Shown: positions 36,066-45,900 of the stretch, one piece after another
Numbering within the stretch: the first letter of the stretch is position 1
Layout of the letters: each line of letters begins with the position of its first letter
Assembly: GCA_028686135.1 (NCBI GenBank)
Contig: JAQUCP010000009.1
Location: forward strand, 35,173 to 99,172
Reading direction: 5' to 3'
DNA length: 64,000 nucleotides
Source of the DNA: UBA12481 sp012523435
GTDB lineage: Bacteria > Bacteroidota > Bacteroidia > Bacteroidales > UBA12481
Program-made: the position numbers and the translations under genes
The notes under the pieces: generated by a model
The model's database searches: none
What the model was told of the DNA's origin: nothing
What the model saw: only the letters and a program-made list of their open reading frames with translations

Positions 36066-37625
36066 ATGTCAAAGAGTATTTCCATTTTATGGGCCGATGA
36101 TGAAATTGACCTGCTAAGGCCGCATATCCTGCTACTGGAGGGCAAAGGATTTGACGTGGTGACAGCTAGCAACGGAGAGGATGCCATCGACCGGGTCACA
36201 GAACGCGATTTCGATTTGATTTTCCTGGATGAAAATATGCCCGGCCTAACCGGGTTGCAAGTCTTGTCCAAGATCAAGATTATCAACCCAAACATCCCGG
36301 TGGTTATGATAACCAAGAGTGAGGAAGAAGATATCATGGATGAGGCAATTGGTTCAAAAATAGCCGATTACCTGATCAAGCCGGTCAATCCTAAGCAAGT
36401 ATTGCTGACTATCAAAAAATTCACTGACACCAAACGACTGGTAAGTGAGAAGACAACCTCGGCATACCAGACAGAGTTTGGACGGATCGGAATGCAGATC
36501 AATGAAAGTCTTTCCTGGCAAGATTGGATCCAGATTCAGCGGAAGCTGGTCTTTTGGGAAATGGAGTTGAGTGGATCTAGTGAAACCCCGATGGATGAGG
36601 TTTTCCGGATGCAGAAATTGGAAGCCAACCACAGTTTTGCCCGTTTTATTCGCCGCAATTATGCAAGTTGGTTCAGTAGCGAAATTGGTGACCGTCCCAT
36701 CCTTTCTCCCGATGTGTTAAGACATAAGGTTTTCCCGCTGATGGACGGGGAAACACCAGTTGTTCTGATGATGATCGATAATCTTCGGTATGATCAGTGG
36801 AAGGTGATTGAACCCATTCTATTAGAGTATTTTACGGTTGAGGATGATGATCTGTATTATAGTATCCTGCCAACAGCTACCCAGTTTGCCCGTAACGCAT
36901 TTTTTGGCGGCCTGATGCCACTGGAGATCTCCCGCCTCTATCCTGATATCTGGAAAGAGGAAGGCGAGGAGGGGAGTAAGAATCTGTTCGAGGAGGAGCT
37001 CCTGAAAAATCACCTGCAGCGATTAGGGATGCCCGTCAAGTTTGTTTATGATAAGATCAACACCAACCGCAACGGGCGAAAGTGGGTTGATCACTATTCC
37101 CCACTGCTTGATCAACCGCTGTCCGTTCTGGTGTATAATTTTGTCGATATGCTCTCGCATGCCCGCACGGAGATGAATATGATCCGGGAGCTGGCGGATG
37201 ATGAGGCAGCATACCGAACTCTTACCCAGACATGGTTTCTGCATTCCCCGATGTTGGAGTTGCTCCGAGAACTCTCGACCCAAAAGGTGCGGGTGGTGAT
37301 AACCACCGATCATGGAACCGTTCTTGTGCAGGACCCGATAAAAATCATTGGAGATCGTCAAACCAGTACAAATTTACGGTATAAGCAAGGTAAAAACCTG
37401 AATTACAACCCTAAAGAGGTGTTCGAGGTTGTTCGTGCCGAAGAAATTCATCTTCCTCGACCAAATGTTAGCACCCGTTATGTGTTCGCCACCGGAACAG
37501 ATTTTTTCGCGTATCCGAATAACTATAATCATTACGTGAAATACTACCGAAACACTTTCCAACATGGTGGAATAAGTCTCGAAGAGATGATCATCCCATT
37601 GATTGTTCTTCAATCTAAAGCCTGA
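36066..37625 (+). CDS. porX: T9SS response regulator PorX (receiver + PglZ phosphodiesterase domain)
   Basis: PorX regulates T9SS genes and assembly. Residues 1-120 are a receiver domain: acidic pocket ILWADDE, phospho-acceptor Asp55 in LIFLDENMPG, Thr83 in VVMITKSEEE and Lys105 in YLIKPVNP. After a helical linker, the C-terminal part is the alkaline-phosphatase-like PglZ domain with metal residues in VVLMMIDNLRYDQW, VVITTDHGTVL and FQHGGISLEEMIIP. There is no DNA-binding helix-turn-helix. 519 aa from the ATG at 36066, the normal length. It is 4 bp upstream of tsaE. Its histidine kinase partner PorY is not in the window. Confidence 0.95.
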   Translation: MSKSISILWADDEIDLLRPHILLLEGKGFDVVTASNGEDAIDRVTERDFDLIFLDENMPGLTGLQVLSKIKIINPNIPVVMITKSEEEDIMDEAIGSKIADYLIKPVNPKQVLLTIKKFTDTKRLVSEKTTSAYQTEFGRIGMQINESLSWQDWIQIQRKLVFWEMELSGSSETPMDEVFRMQKLEANHSFARFIRRNYASWFSSEIGDRPILSPDVLRHKVFPLMDGETPVVLMMIDNLRYDQWKVIEPILLEYFTVEDDDLYYSILPTATQFARNAFFGGLMPLEISRLYPDIWKEEGEEGSKNLFEEELLKNHLQRLGMPVKFVYDKINTNRNGRKWVDHYSPLLDQPLSVLVYNFVDMLSHARTEMNMIRELADDEAAYRTLTQTWFLHSPMLELLRELSTQKVRVVITTDHGTVLVQDPIKIIGDRQTSTNLRYKQGKNLNYNPKEVFEVVRAEEIHLPRPNVSTRYVFATGTDFFAYPNNYNHYVKYYRNTFQHGGISLEEMIIPLIVLQSKA

Positions 37626-37629
37626 CCAG

Positions 37630-38061
37630 ATGGATACTCTCGAGTTTGTTGCCCCAACGCGTGCAAGCCTCGATCCAATTGCACATGAGCTACTATCCCT
37701 GATTGGAAGTCACCGCCTTCTGGCGTTTTATGGCACAATGGGCGCCGGAAAAACTACCTTTATTCAAGCCATCTGTAGAGCATTGGGGGTGGCCTCCGAG
37801 GTAACTAGTCCAACTTTTGCGATAGTCAATGAATACCAGGCAAATGGGGAAGCTCTGGTGTATCATTTTGATTTTTATCGCCTTAAGGATATTACCGAAG
37901 CACTGGATTTTGGGATTGATGAGTATTTCGATAGTGGTTCTTGGTGCCTGATGGAGTGGCCCGAAAAGTTGGAGATGTTGCTGCCCGAGCCCCTCGTTAG
38001 AATTTTTTTGGAGGAGCAACCTGACGCTGCCAGACGGATACGGGTAGAGTTGCCCTACTAG
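37630..38061 (+). CDS. tsaE: tRNA threonylcarbamoyladenosine biosynthesis protein TsaE
   Basis: TsaE is the ATPase that supports t6A modification of ANN-decoding tRNAs. Walker A is LAFYGTMGAGKTTFIQAIC (about residue 36), followed by VTSPTFAIVNEYQ and VYHFDFYRLKDITEALD, all typical. 143 aa from the start at 37630, 4 bp after the porX stop; a longer frame overlaps porX without support. The arrangement porX-tsaE-ald is one I recall from other Bacteroidota. Confidence 0.95.
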   Translation: MDTLEFVAPTRASLDPIAHELLSLIGSHRLLAFYGTMGAGKTTFIQAICRALGVASEVTSPTFAIVNEYQANGEALVYHFDFYRLKDITEALDFGIDEYFDSGSWCLMEWPEKLEMLLPEPLVRIFLEEQPDAARRIRVELPY

Positions 38062-38120
38062 TATGCGATTCGTTTTTTTCGTAACTTTCTCACCATTATT
38101 AGGTTGTTAAGCCACTCACT

Positions 38121-39335
38121 ATGGAAGAAAGCGATAAATCAAAGTCCTTCTATCAGCATGGGATGATCCCGAAAGAGGAGACACTCGACCGGGAGAAAAA
38201 GGGCAAGCAGTTGATTATAGGGCTGTTGAAGGAGTCCGATCCTAAGGAGACACGGGTTTCACTTACACCACAGAGTGTTGAGTTGCTCGTTGAAGTAGGG
38301 CACCAAGTGCTGGTGGAACGGGGGGCCGGAATAGGTGCACGTTTCAGCGATCGCGACTATGCTGAGGCAGGAGCCGGATTGGTTGACAACTTACAAGGCC
38401 TTGCTGAAGCTTCAGTCCTTCTCAAAGTATCGCCACTGGATAAAAGGGAGATTGCCCTCTTGCGTCCTGGCAAGACAATCATCACCTCTTTGCAGCTGGC
38501 GACAAGCGATGAGAGTTATTTCCACGAACTGATGCGCCGAAAGGTTACGGCAGTAGCTTTTGAGCTGCTCCGCGATGAGATGCAGGAGTTTCCAGTGCTC
38601 CGGTCCATGGACGAAATATCCGGCACCGTGGCGGTGAACATGGGATCAACCCTGCTTAGCAACGACGGCGACGGGAAAGGCATTCTTCTTGGAGGGATTA
38701 CCGGGATAACTCCGGCAGAGGTGGTCATCCTTGGTGCCGGTACTGCCGGTGAATATGCTGCCCGCAGCGCTCTGGGAATGGGAGCTATCGTGAAGGTTTT
38801 TGATCGTTCTATTCCGCTACTGCGCGGACTGAAACATGCTGTTGGACAAGAGATGTTTACTTCCGTCTTTCATCCGCAAGTGATGAAGAAGGCCTTCGAA
38901 ACTGCTGATCTGGTGATTAGTACACTTCAGCGAATTCATGAGGACTCCTTTTATCTTGTGCCCGAAGAAATGATACTAACCATGAAACAACGATCAGTAC
39001 TGATCGATATCCATGTGGATCAGGGATCGAGTTTTGAAACCGGAATCTATACCACCCCGGAGAAACCAGTCTTCCAGAGGCACGGAATCCTACACTATAT
39101 GGTTCCAAACCTGCCGGCCCGCGTGCCTCGCACCGCATCTATCGCCCTGAGTAACGTGTTCCTGCCACTCCTGCTTGATAAAGGTAAATGTGGCGGAGTC
39201 CATCAGCTTATTAAGGATGACGCAGGCTTCAGAAGTGGGCTGTATATGCTCAATGGCATTCTGACCAATGAAATGATCGGCAACCGGTTCGGGATTATCT
39301 CCAAAGATATTGACCTCCTCCTGGCCGCCTTCTAG
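38121..39335 (+). CDS. ald: Alanine dehydrogenase / PNT-family dehydrogenase
   Basis: The protein belongs to the alanine dehydrogenase / NAD(P) transhydrogenase alpha family. It has GLLKESDPKETRVSLTPQSV with the conserved substrate Arg and Lys, then VVILGAGTAGEYAARSALGMG (NAD-binding Rossmann motif, about residue 205), and ILHYMVPNLPARVPRTASIAL, the family C-terminal signature. 404 aa, slightly longer than typical (about 370) because of a charged N-terminal extension of about 30 residues. Reaction: L-alanine to pyruvate and ammonia, inferred from family. Its TAG stop lies in a CTAG shared with the stop of the convergent outer-membrane gene. Confidence 0.88.
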   Translation: MEESDKSKSFYQHGMIPKEETLDREKKGKQLIIGLLKESDPKETRVSLTPQSVELLVEVGHQVLVERGAGIGARFSDRDYAEAGAGLVDNLQGLAEASVLLKVSPLDKREIALLRPGKTIITSLQLATSDESYFHELMRRKVTAVAFELLRDEMQEFPVLRSMDEISGTVAVNMGSTLLSNDGDGKGILLGGITGITPAEVVILGAGTAGEYAARSALGMGAIVKVFDRSIPLLRGLKHAVGQEMFTSVFHPQVMKKAFETADLVISTLQRIHEDSFYLVPEEMILTMKQRSVLIDIHVDQGSSFETGIYTTPEKPVFQRHGILHYMVPNLPARVPRTASIALSNVFLPLLLDKGKCGGVHQLIKDDAGFRSGLYMLNGILTNEMIGNRFGIISKDIDLLLAAF

Positions 39336-42300
39336 AATATCGCCCTCACCTGTACCTGAGCATTGTGAACCATCCGCCCTGCTGTGGATAACCTGCCTTC
39401 ATACACCGCCTCCGCAACCAAATTCCTCCCTAACTTGTGACGAAGCGAAATACGAATGATCCCATTATGCCCTGGGTTGAAACCACGGAGCAAGCTGTAA
39501 CCCTCTGGTGATGAAGCATTACCGTCGTACTTGATAAAGAGATACTGCAAAGAGCCGGTAACCTGACCCTTGTCCGGAATCTGCGCAGTGATGGTGCTTT
39601 CTACCCGGTTCGATAGCAGATTGGCTCCCAGGGATCCGCTGCCGCTCTCTTGACGGATTTCCCAGTCAAAGCCGAAACGCACCGATTCAACCGGTTGCCA
39701 AATGGCCTGAAGTAGTTCGAAGTGACTCCGAACGGTGTAGTTGCGCGACTGGAAATAGTCGGATTCTGTGGATCGTTTGGTAAGACCAGTTTGTGAGTTG
39801 AGCTGCCAGGCATCATGAAACCGATAGCGCATAAACAGCGTATGAGACCACTCCGTCTTGCCTTCGGCCCCATTTATCAGGGTTGTTCTTACAGCACTTT
39901 GCTGCGATATCAGGTCGATATTGAATTTGGGATTAACCTTGTTAAAGGAGAGCGTATGCCTGATTTGGGAGTTGAGGCTTAACAGCCTGGGGTCACTGAT
40001 GGATCCGGAAAAGGGATTCAGGGCACTTAGATAATCCTCCCGCATACTCTTTTTATCAATACGATAAGCTAACTGACTGCCGAACTTTGATAGAAACCCT
40101 TTCTTTGGCTGGATGCTGAGAGCCTGATTGAATCGATTCACCAGGATCGGGAGAAATTCATTGCCTAGCCTGAATAACCTGATAAATGAGGCCTGATCCT
40201 GAAACCAGGCTGGTTCGAATTCATCTAATTCCTGGATATCGTTATTGTTATAGTCAACCCACGTGTAATAGCCCTGGCCAGCGGCAACTTCCAGGTAGGT
40301 GTATTCAGGTTTGCGTTCAAATCCGGATCCAACCTCGTAGAATGTGTTAATCCGGACTAGTCCTTTCCAGAGTTGCAACCTGGAATCGATCCTTCCGGTG
40401 AGACTTTGCCCGTTTTCGTCGCTGGTGAGCCGCGATGAGTCGGCCGTCAGAGCTCTCCAGTTGATTCCAGCTTTTAAAGTTGCGGTGGTTTTTTTTGACA
40501 GGTTGATCCAGGATTCTGCTTCCCACGCGCGCGCAACCGGTTCGAGCTGATCACCATCAACCGCCCGGTCGGTTCGATGCTGGATGCGCAGAGTCCAGGG
40601 TTGTGAATTTCCACTACCCAGACCAGCGAGAAGCCCGACTTCCTGAAAGCCAGCCGAGAAAGGTAGAAGCGAGTCGGAACTTCCATTGAGCCACTGGTTA
40701 TCCTCCGCTTTTTCCGTTAGTTCCAGGCTGAGTGGCCCTAGCGTTCTCTTGACAAACAGATTGTGCCTTAAGAAGTTAGTCTTTGTGATTGCACTCTTTG
40801 ATGCCAGATAGCTGCCATTCCATCCAGCACTCCATTTTCTGATGCTGACAGCACCCTCGGTATAGTGCCTGAGGCCTTGATAACCTGATCCCCGGTTGAG
40901 GTACTCCATGCGATAGTTGCCGTGGAGGCTATCGTTGCCTGTAAGGTTCACCCCAGTTACCAGAAAATGTTCTGGGGAGGCAACGGGTAGGGTTTCGAGG
41001 TTCCAATCGCGCTCAAACTCCACTTCGCGGAACCGTTCTACCGGGTCGAAGGAGGCACCGATATGACGATAATTGATGAACGAATGTAGCAGCAGGGCAC
41101 TATCCTGTCGCAGCTGATCAGTACGCTGGAGTCCTGCGGTGACACCTAGGCTAGTGTTATCCTCGTCATCCACTGGGGAGAATGTATTGAGGTCGTTCCG
41201 GGTCAGGGCAAGCTCCATATTCAGCACCATTCGCTGTCCTAAAGCCTGTTGAGTGCCTGCCGTAATCACCTGTTTACTCACCGGGGCGGTCAGTCGCCCT
41301 GCCGGCTCATAGCTTCCTTTCAACTCTCCGTCTTCGGGTGCTAACCACCTAAAAACCCGACCGTTGGCTGCTGAAGAAACTGGCTCATAGTGCCCATTTC
41401 CCCGGCCAACAAAAGTGAATGTGGCTTCATACCTGGCACTATCCGGGTTAATGCTGTAAACCAACACCGAATCGTATCTCATGAGATTAACTACGGTATC
41501 GGTGAGCCGGTAAAATACCCGGTCGTTACGAAAAACCGATTCCCGGATGGTGTTTACCCGTGCCAGTTCAGCCCGGTCGCCCGCCATGCTCAGGAGCTCC
41601 CGGTTGGCATCGGTCAGATCCTGAAGCAGAGGCTGGTTACGAGCATCACTCTCCGTTAGCATATTTACAAACCAGCTGCTCCGCTGATTGCTCCAGCGTG
41701 TCTCGTTATAAGCCAGGAACCGGGAGTAGCTGCGTTCGGTATATTCAAACTCAACCTGAATTCTTTTGTCTTTGGTTATCAGTCTTTTAGGGGTAAATCG
41801 AATTTCAGCGGTATTATAGTCAATAACATAATCGGCATCCTCGCCTCTGGCCAGCAAGGTGCCATCGATGTAAACCTTTTCGCTGCCGGCGATAATCTGG
41901 ATATAGCTTTCTCCTGCGGCACCGGTGAGGATATAGGGTCCTTGGTTTCCTTCGCGCCCCTCGATGCGGTTTCGGGTATATTTCCCTTTGACAACGGCAG
42001 CTCCGGTGGAGGTTGACAGGTGGAAGCGCCCGGATTCAGGTTCGAAGTGGTTGGAGTAACGGATTCCCTGGACTTTTTTGTTCATCTTCAGGAATTGGCT
42101 CCCCGAAGCATCCATCTCAAAATCTCCACCCAGGATCTCGTTTGAGGGGTTAAAAATTCTGAGATAGACCCGATCGAACTCCTGGATCTGGTGGGTATTC
42201 CCTTCCGGTTGCACGGGAATATTGGCATCGGAGAGGGATGCTTCGATCATAAAATCCCGGCTTAATTTGCCTTGAATCTGCAGGTTGAGATTCGAAGAGA

Positions 42301-42889
42301 GGGAGGCATCGCGGCGGTTGCCCATGGCGATACCTCGGGATAGGCTTCCTGTGCTATGAAGCTGTGCATCGGAGAGTCCGCCCCCTTTTTCAACATCCGA
42401 CCGAATGATTGGTGGTCGATAGAGTGGAGGATCTATCCTATTGAAATTGAGCTGTTTATTCTGATAAACCCGGTTGAGTCTCAAAGGGAACAGATCATAT
42501 TTCACCATGAGGCTGTCAGTCGACAGCTGGGTGGGATCGGTGAGAATCAGCATTCCATTGATCCAGTCGATGGTAAACAAGCTGTCGGCCAGTGGTGCTC
42601 CTCTGTTATCGGTTATCTTCCAGCTGCCGGGTACGATAGACAGGGTATCGATCCGGATGGAGTCTTGTCTAGCTACCAGCGTTTTCTGGTGCGACTGGCT
42701 CATCAGGGGAGAGCAGAGGAGGAGGGTGCTCAAGCAGCCAATGGCATACCGCAGTGCAGTGCAGAATCCCTGCCGGAGGCTGGAACAGTGGGTGCTTAAT
42801 CCACTCTGGTGCCGTGCTGCTGCATTTTTAAACGTAGGTCTCCTTATCACCCTCTTGAGGTTTGACTTACTCTTAAACTCTTGCACCAC
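39332..42889 (-). CDS. Large Bacteroidota outer-membrane beta-barrel protein, SprA-like segment
   Basis: I cannot name this 1185-aa protein. It looks exported (YAIGCLSTLLLCSPLMSQS is a signal peptide core) and is beta-rich throughout, ending in an aromatic residue (VQVRAIF) as barrels do. Around residues 180-260 the segment GSLSRGIAMGNRRDASLSS, then LSDANIPVQPEGNTHQIQEF, resembles a motif I associate with SprA and other large Bacteroidota outer-membrane proteins. The start is uncertain: the frame opens with GTG at 42889, leaving about 45 residues ahead of the signal peptide, and no better ATG exists. A CTG at 42751 would give a normal signal peptide. A 7-bp hairpin (42889-42909) sits at the upstream edge. 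Confidence 0.65.
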   Translation of the reverse strand: MVQEFKSKSNLKRVIRRPTFKNAAARHQSGLSTHCSSLRQGFCTALRYAIGCLSTLLLCSPLMSQSHQKTLVARQDSIRIDTLSIVPGSWKITDNRGAPLADSLFTIDWINGMLILTDPTQLSTDSLMVKYDLFPLRLNRVYQNKQLNFNRIDPPLYRPPIIRSDVEKGGGLSDAQLHSTGSLSRGIAMGNRRDASLSSNLNLQIQGKLSRDFMIEASLSDANIPVQPEGNTHQIQEFDRVYLRIFNPSNEILGGDFEMDASGSQFLKMNKKVQGIRYSNHFEPESGRFHLSTSTGAAVVKGKYTRNRIEGREGNQGPYILTGAAGESYIQIIAGSEKVYIDGTLLARGEDADYVIDYNTAEIRFTPKRLITKDKRIQVEFEYTERSYSRFLAYNETRWSNQRSSWFVNMLTESDARNQPLLQDLTDANRELLSMAGDRAELARVNTIRESVFRNDRVFYRLTDTVVNLMRYDSVLVYSINPDSARYEATFTFVGRGNGHYEPVSSAANGRVFRWLAPEDGELKGSYEPAGRLTAPVSKQVITAGTQQALGQRMVLNMELALTRNDLNTFSPVDDEDNTSLGVTAGLQRTDQLRQDSALLLHSFINYRHIGASFDPVERFREVEFERDWNLETLPVASPEHFLVTGVNLTGNDSLHGNYRMEYLNRGSGYQGLRHYTEGAVSIRKWSAGWNGSYLASKSAITKTNFLRHNLFVKRTLGPLSLELTEKAEDNQWLNGSSDSLLPFSAGFQEVGLLAGLGSGNSQPWTLRIQHRTDRAVDGDQLEPVARAWEAESWINLSKKTTATLKAGINWRALTADSSRLTSDENGQSLTGRIDSRLQLWKGLVRINTFYEVGSGFERKPEYTYLEVAAGQGYYTWVDYNNNDIQELDEFEPAWFQDQASFIRLFRLGNEFLPILVNRFNQALSIQPKKGFLSKFGSQLAYRIDKKSMREDYLSALNPFSGSISDPRLLSLNSQIRHTLSFNKVNPKFNIDLISQQSAVRTTLINGAEGKTEWSHTLFMRYRFHDAWQLNSQTGLTKRSTESDYFQSRNYTVRSHFELLQAIWQPVESVRFGFDWEIRQESGSGSLGANLLSNRVESTITAQIPDKGQVTGSLQYLFIKYDGNASSPEGYSLLRGFNPGHNGIIRISLRHKLGRNLVAEAVYEGRLSTAGRMVHNAQVQVRAIF

Positions 42890-42976
42890 GGCCTTTAGTA
42901 TGAAGGCCGTCGGCCTACAGTGGACCTTGTTCCGGTCTCCGGCGGGGGCACTGCATGGTCCCCGATCCGGTGGCTA

Positions 42977-45900
42977 TTACCACGTTGGGGTTTCTCGCCC
43001 TGGAGTCCAGGGGTAGCCCAGACGATCAAATTCACGCTTGAGCTGGTCGACACCCTTCTGGATTTCATCGATTTCCGGCAAGATTTTTTTCAACTCCCCA
43101 GAGACGATGTCGTACTGTTCCATAGAAGTTTCTGGTACATCCTGATTGGAGCTTAACCAACGCAGACTGCTGGCGCGGGAACGTAATCCTGGTTCAGCAG
43201 CATCCTGAACGCGGCGGACTATAGGATCACCGTTGAATCTGATATCCAGTTTCTTAAGGCGTGATTCCAGAGACTTCAACTCATCCATTAGGTTGTTTTT
43301 ATCTCCGAAGCTGAAAATGAGCTGTTTACCATATTCAATATCCGTTGTAAGCTCAGAAAGGCTGGCAGTAGCAGCGCTCATGGCATTATTGAGCTTGGTT
43401 GCCTTCTCGATGAAAGCAATTACTGCGCTGCGGTCACGAGCGGGAAGAGTAAAGTGGTCGAGCAGTCTGACTGAAAAAGCTTCGGGTTCTGTGAGTGGTG
43501 TGATGACACCTTTCTCATCACGGGCCAGATCAACAGTATAGCGTCCTGGCAGTACCGTGGCCGATGCTTGTGGAGTACTCATTGGATTGGCTTCACCTCT
43601 CAGGTATGGGGTGCCCATCACTTCACGATCATACCTCCAGGTGATCCTATTGATGCCGGTCCGCTGGGGGGTCTTGATTGTCTTAACTACCTGTCCGTCC
43701 TCGTCTTTGATTGTGAAAACAAGGAATGCTGATTGTTCTTCATCTTCTGCCCTCAGATCATCGTAGGTCGGGTAGGGCGGAACAGTTCCATCTCTCCTGG
43801 CTTTAGCCTGTTCTTGTTTACGTATCTGTTTGAGGGTTTTGACGCTCTCTTTGACATAGTAGGTGAATGTTACACCATACGGTGGATTTGGGGCTTCATA
43901 ATACATGTGACCCGGGGAGGGGGAGCGTCTCGACTGGTTATACATCAGTCCTTCGCGGATAGGGAAGATATACCCGTCTTCGTTTAGGATGGTCGGAGTG
44001 AAATTGCGTAACGGGGTATAGTCGTCCAGCACAAAAATCCCTCGACCGAAGCTGCCCAGGATCAGGTCGTTTTCTCTTTCCTGTATGGCGATGTCATAGA
44101 TGGCGATAGTTGGGATGCCTGATTTCATCTGGATCCATTTGTCGCCACCGTTGAACGAAATCCAAAATCCGAACTCCGTGCCCAGGAAGAGGAGCTCCGG
44201 CTTAACCGGATCCTGCTGGATGGAGTGTACCGGACTGTTTTCCGGCAGATTTGACGAGATAGATTTCCAGGTTTTACCCAAATCTGTCGATTTGTAAACG
44301 TATGGTTTGAAATCGGCGCGCTTGAGATTGCTGAAAGTGGCATACACCGTGGATGGGTTGAACTTGTCGGCCAGCAGGCAGCTGACATACGTTAATTCAG
44401 GTACACCCGGAACCGTTTCGATGGTAGTCCAGTTTTGGCCATCATCGGTGGTAACCTGGATCAGTCCATCATCGGTACCGACAAACAGGGTGCCTTGTTT
44501 GAGCGGTGATTCGGCCAGAGAGACGATATTGCCCCAAACGGAGGTTGACCGGTTTTTCGCGACGGCATCGATATTTTGGACGATACCCATCACCGGCAGC
44601 TGGTTACGATCCATCTGACGGGTTAAGTCGGGGGAGATAACCTCCCATTTGTTGCCGTAATTTGTTGATTTAAATAGCTTATTAGCAGCAAAATAGAGTG
44701 TTTTATGATCGAATTTGGAAATCAGCAGGGGCGAGTTCCAGTTCCACCGGTAGGCTTCGCCCAGCGGTTCTTTAGGTTGGATCCCGATACTCTCGCCCGA
44801 TTTACGATCATAGCGAACGAGTCCGCCGTGTTGGGATTCGGAATAGACGATATCTGGATTGGTAGGATCGATCTGTTGGAAGAATCCATCGCCGCCGTTT
44901 GTCACGTACCAATCTTCGTTGATAGCTCCTGAGGAACGGAAAACTCTTGACGGTCCGCCGAAGCTGCCGTTATCCTGTGTTCCGCCGTAGATATTATAGA
45001 AGGGCAGGTCGTTATCAACGGCCACGCGGTAAAATTGCGGAACGGGCAGGTTGCTTTTGAACAGCCAGGTACGTCCACGGTCGAAGCTCTCGTACACGCC
45101 GCCGTCACAACCCTGGATATAGTGGTTTTGATCACGGGGGTCCATCCAGAAGCAATGGTTATCCACATGTTTTTGTGATTCGCCGAGGGCCGACCAGGTT
45201 GCACCGCCATCGTTTGTAACCTGTGTTCTGACGTCCACGGAGATGACCCGGTCAACATCCCACAGGTCGCAATAGATACGGTTATAGTACTGTGGTGATC
45301 CTGAGACATAGTCGCTCATTTTCTGCCAGGTTTCGCCCTGATTAACGGATCGGAAGAATCCGTTGGATCCTTCAGAGGCTTCGACGATAGCATAGATCAC
45401 ATCCGGGTTAACCGGGGAGATGGCCAGGCCGATTCGGCCGAGATCTCCTCCCGGTAAGCCATTGGTGATTTTTTTGAAGTTTTCGCCTCCATCGGTGGTT
45501 TTGTACACTGCTGACTCCGGACCGCCGTTTACCAGGGTCCAAACGTGCCGCCTACGTTGATAGGAGGTGACGTAGATGACATCGGGGTTTCGGGGATCCA
45601 TTTCCATATCGGAGATCCCGGTATTTTCACTGATATCGAGGATTTTATCCCAGTTTTCGCCTCCGTCAGTTGTTTTGTAGAGTCCTCTGTCGCCACCCGG
45701 TCCCCAGAGGGGGCCTTGGCAGGAGACATAAACCACATCGGAATTACGGGGATCGATACAGATTCGGCCGATATGTTCCGAATTGCGGAGACCCATATTC
45801 TTGAAAGAGCGACCGCCATTCACTGATTTATACACACCATCGCCATAACCGATGGCCCGTTGTGAATTATACTCACCGGTTCCAACCCAAACGATCTCCG

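Noticed and set aside
42890..42976. Hairpin near the start of the large barrel gene as a regulatory RNA
   Set aside because: A 7-bp stem alone in a GC-rich spacer is weak evidence; it is only mentioned with the gene.
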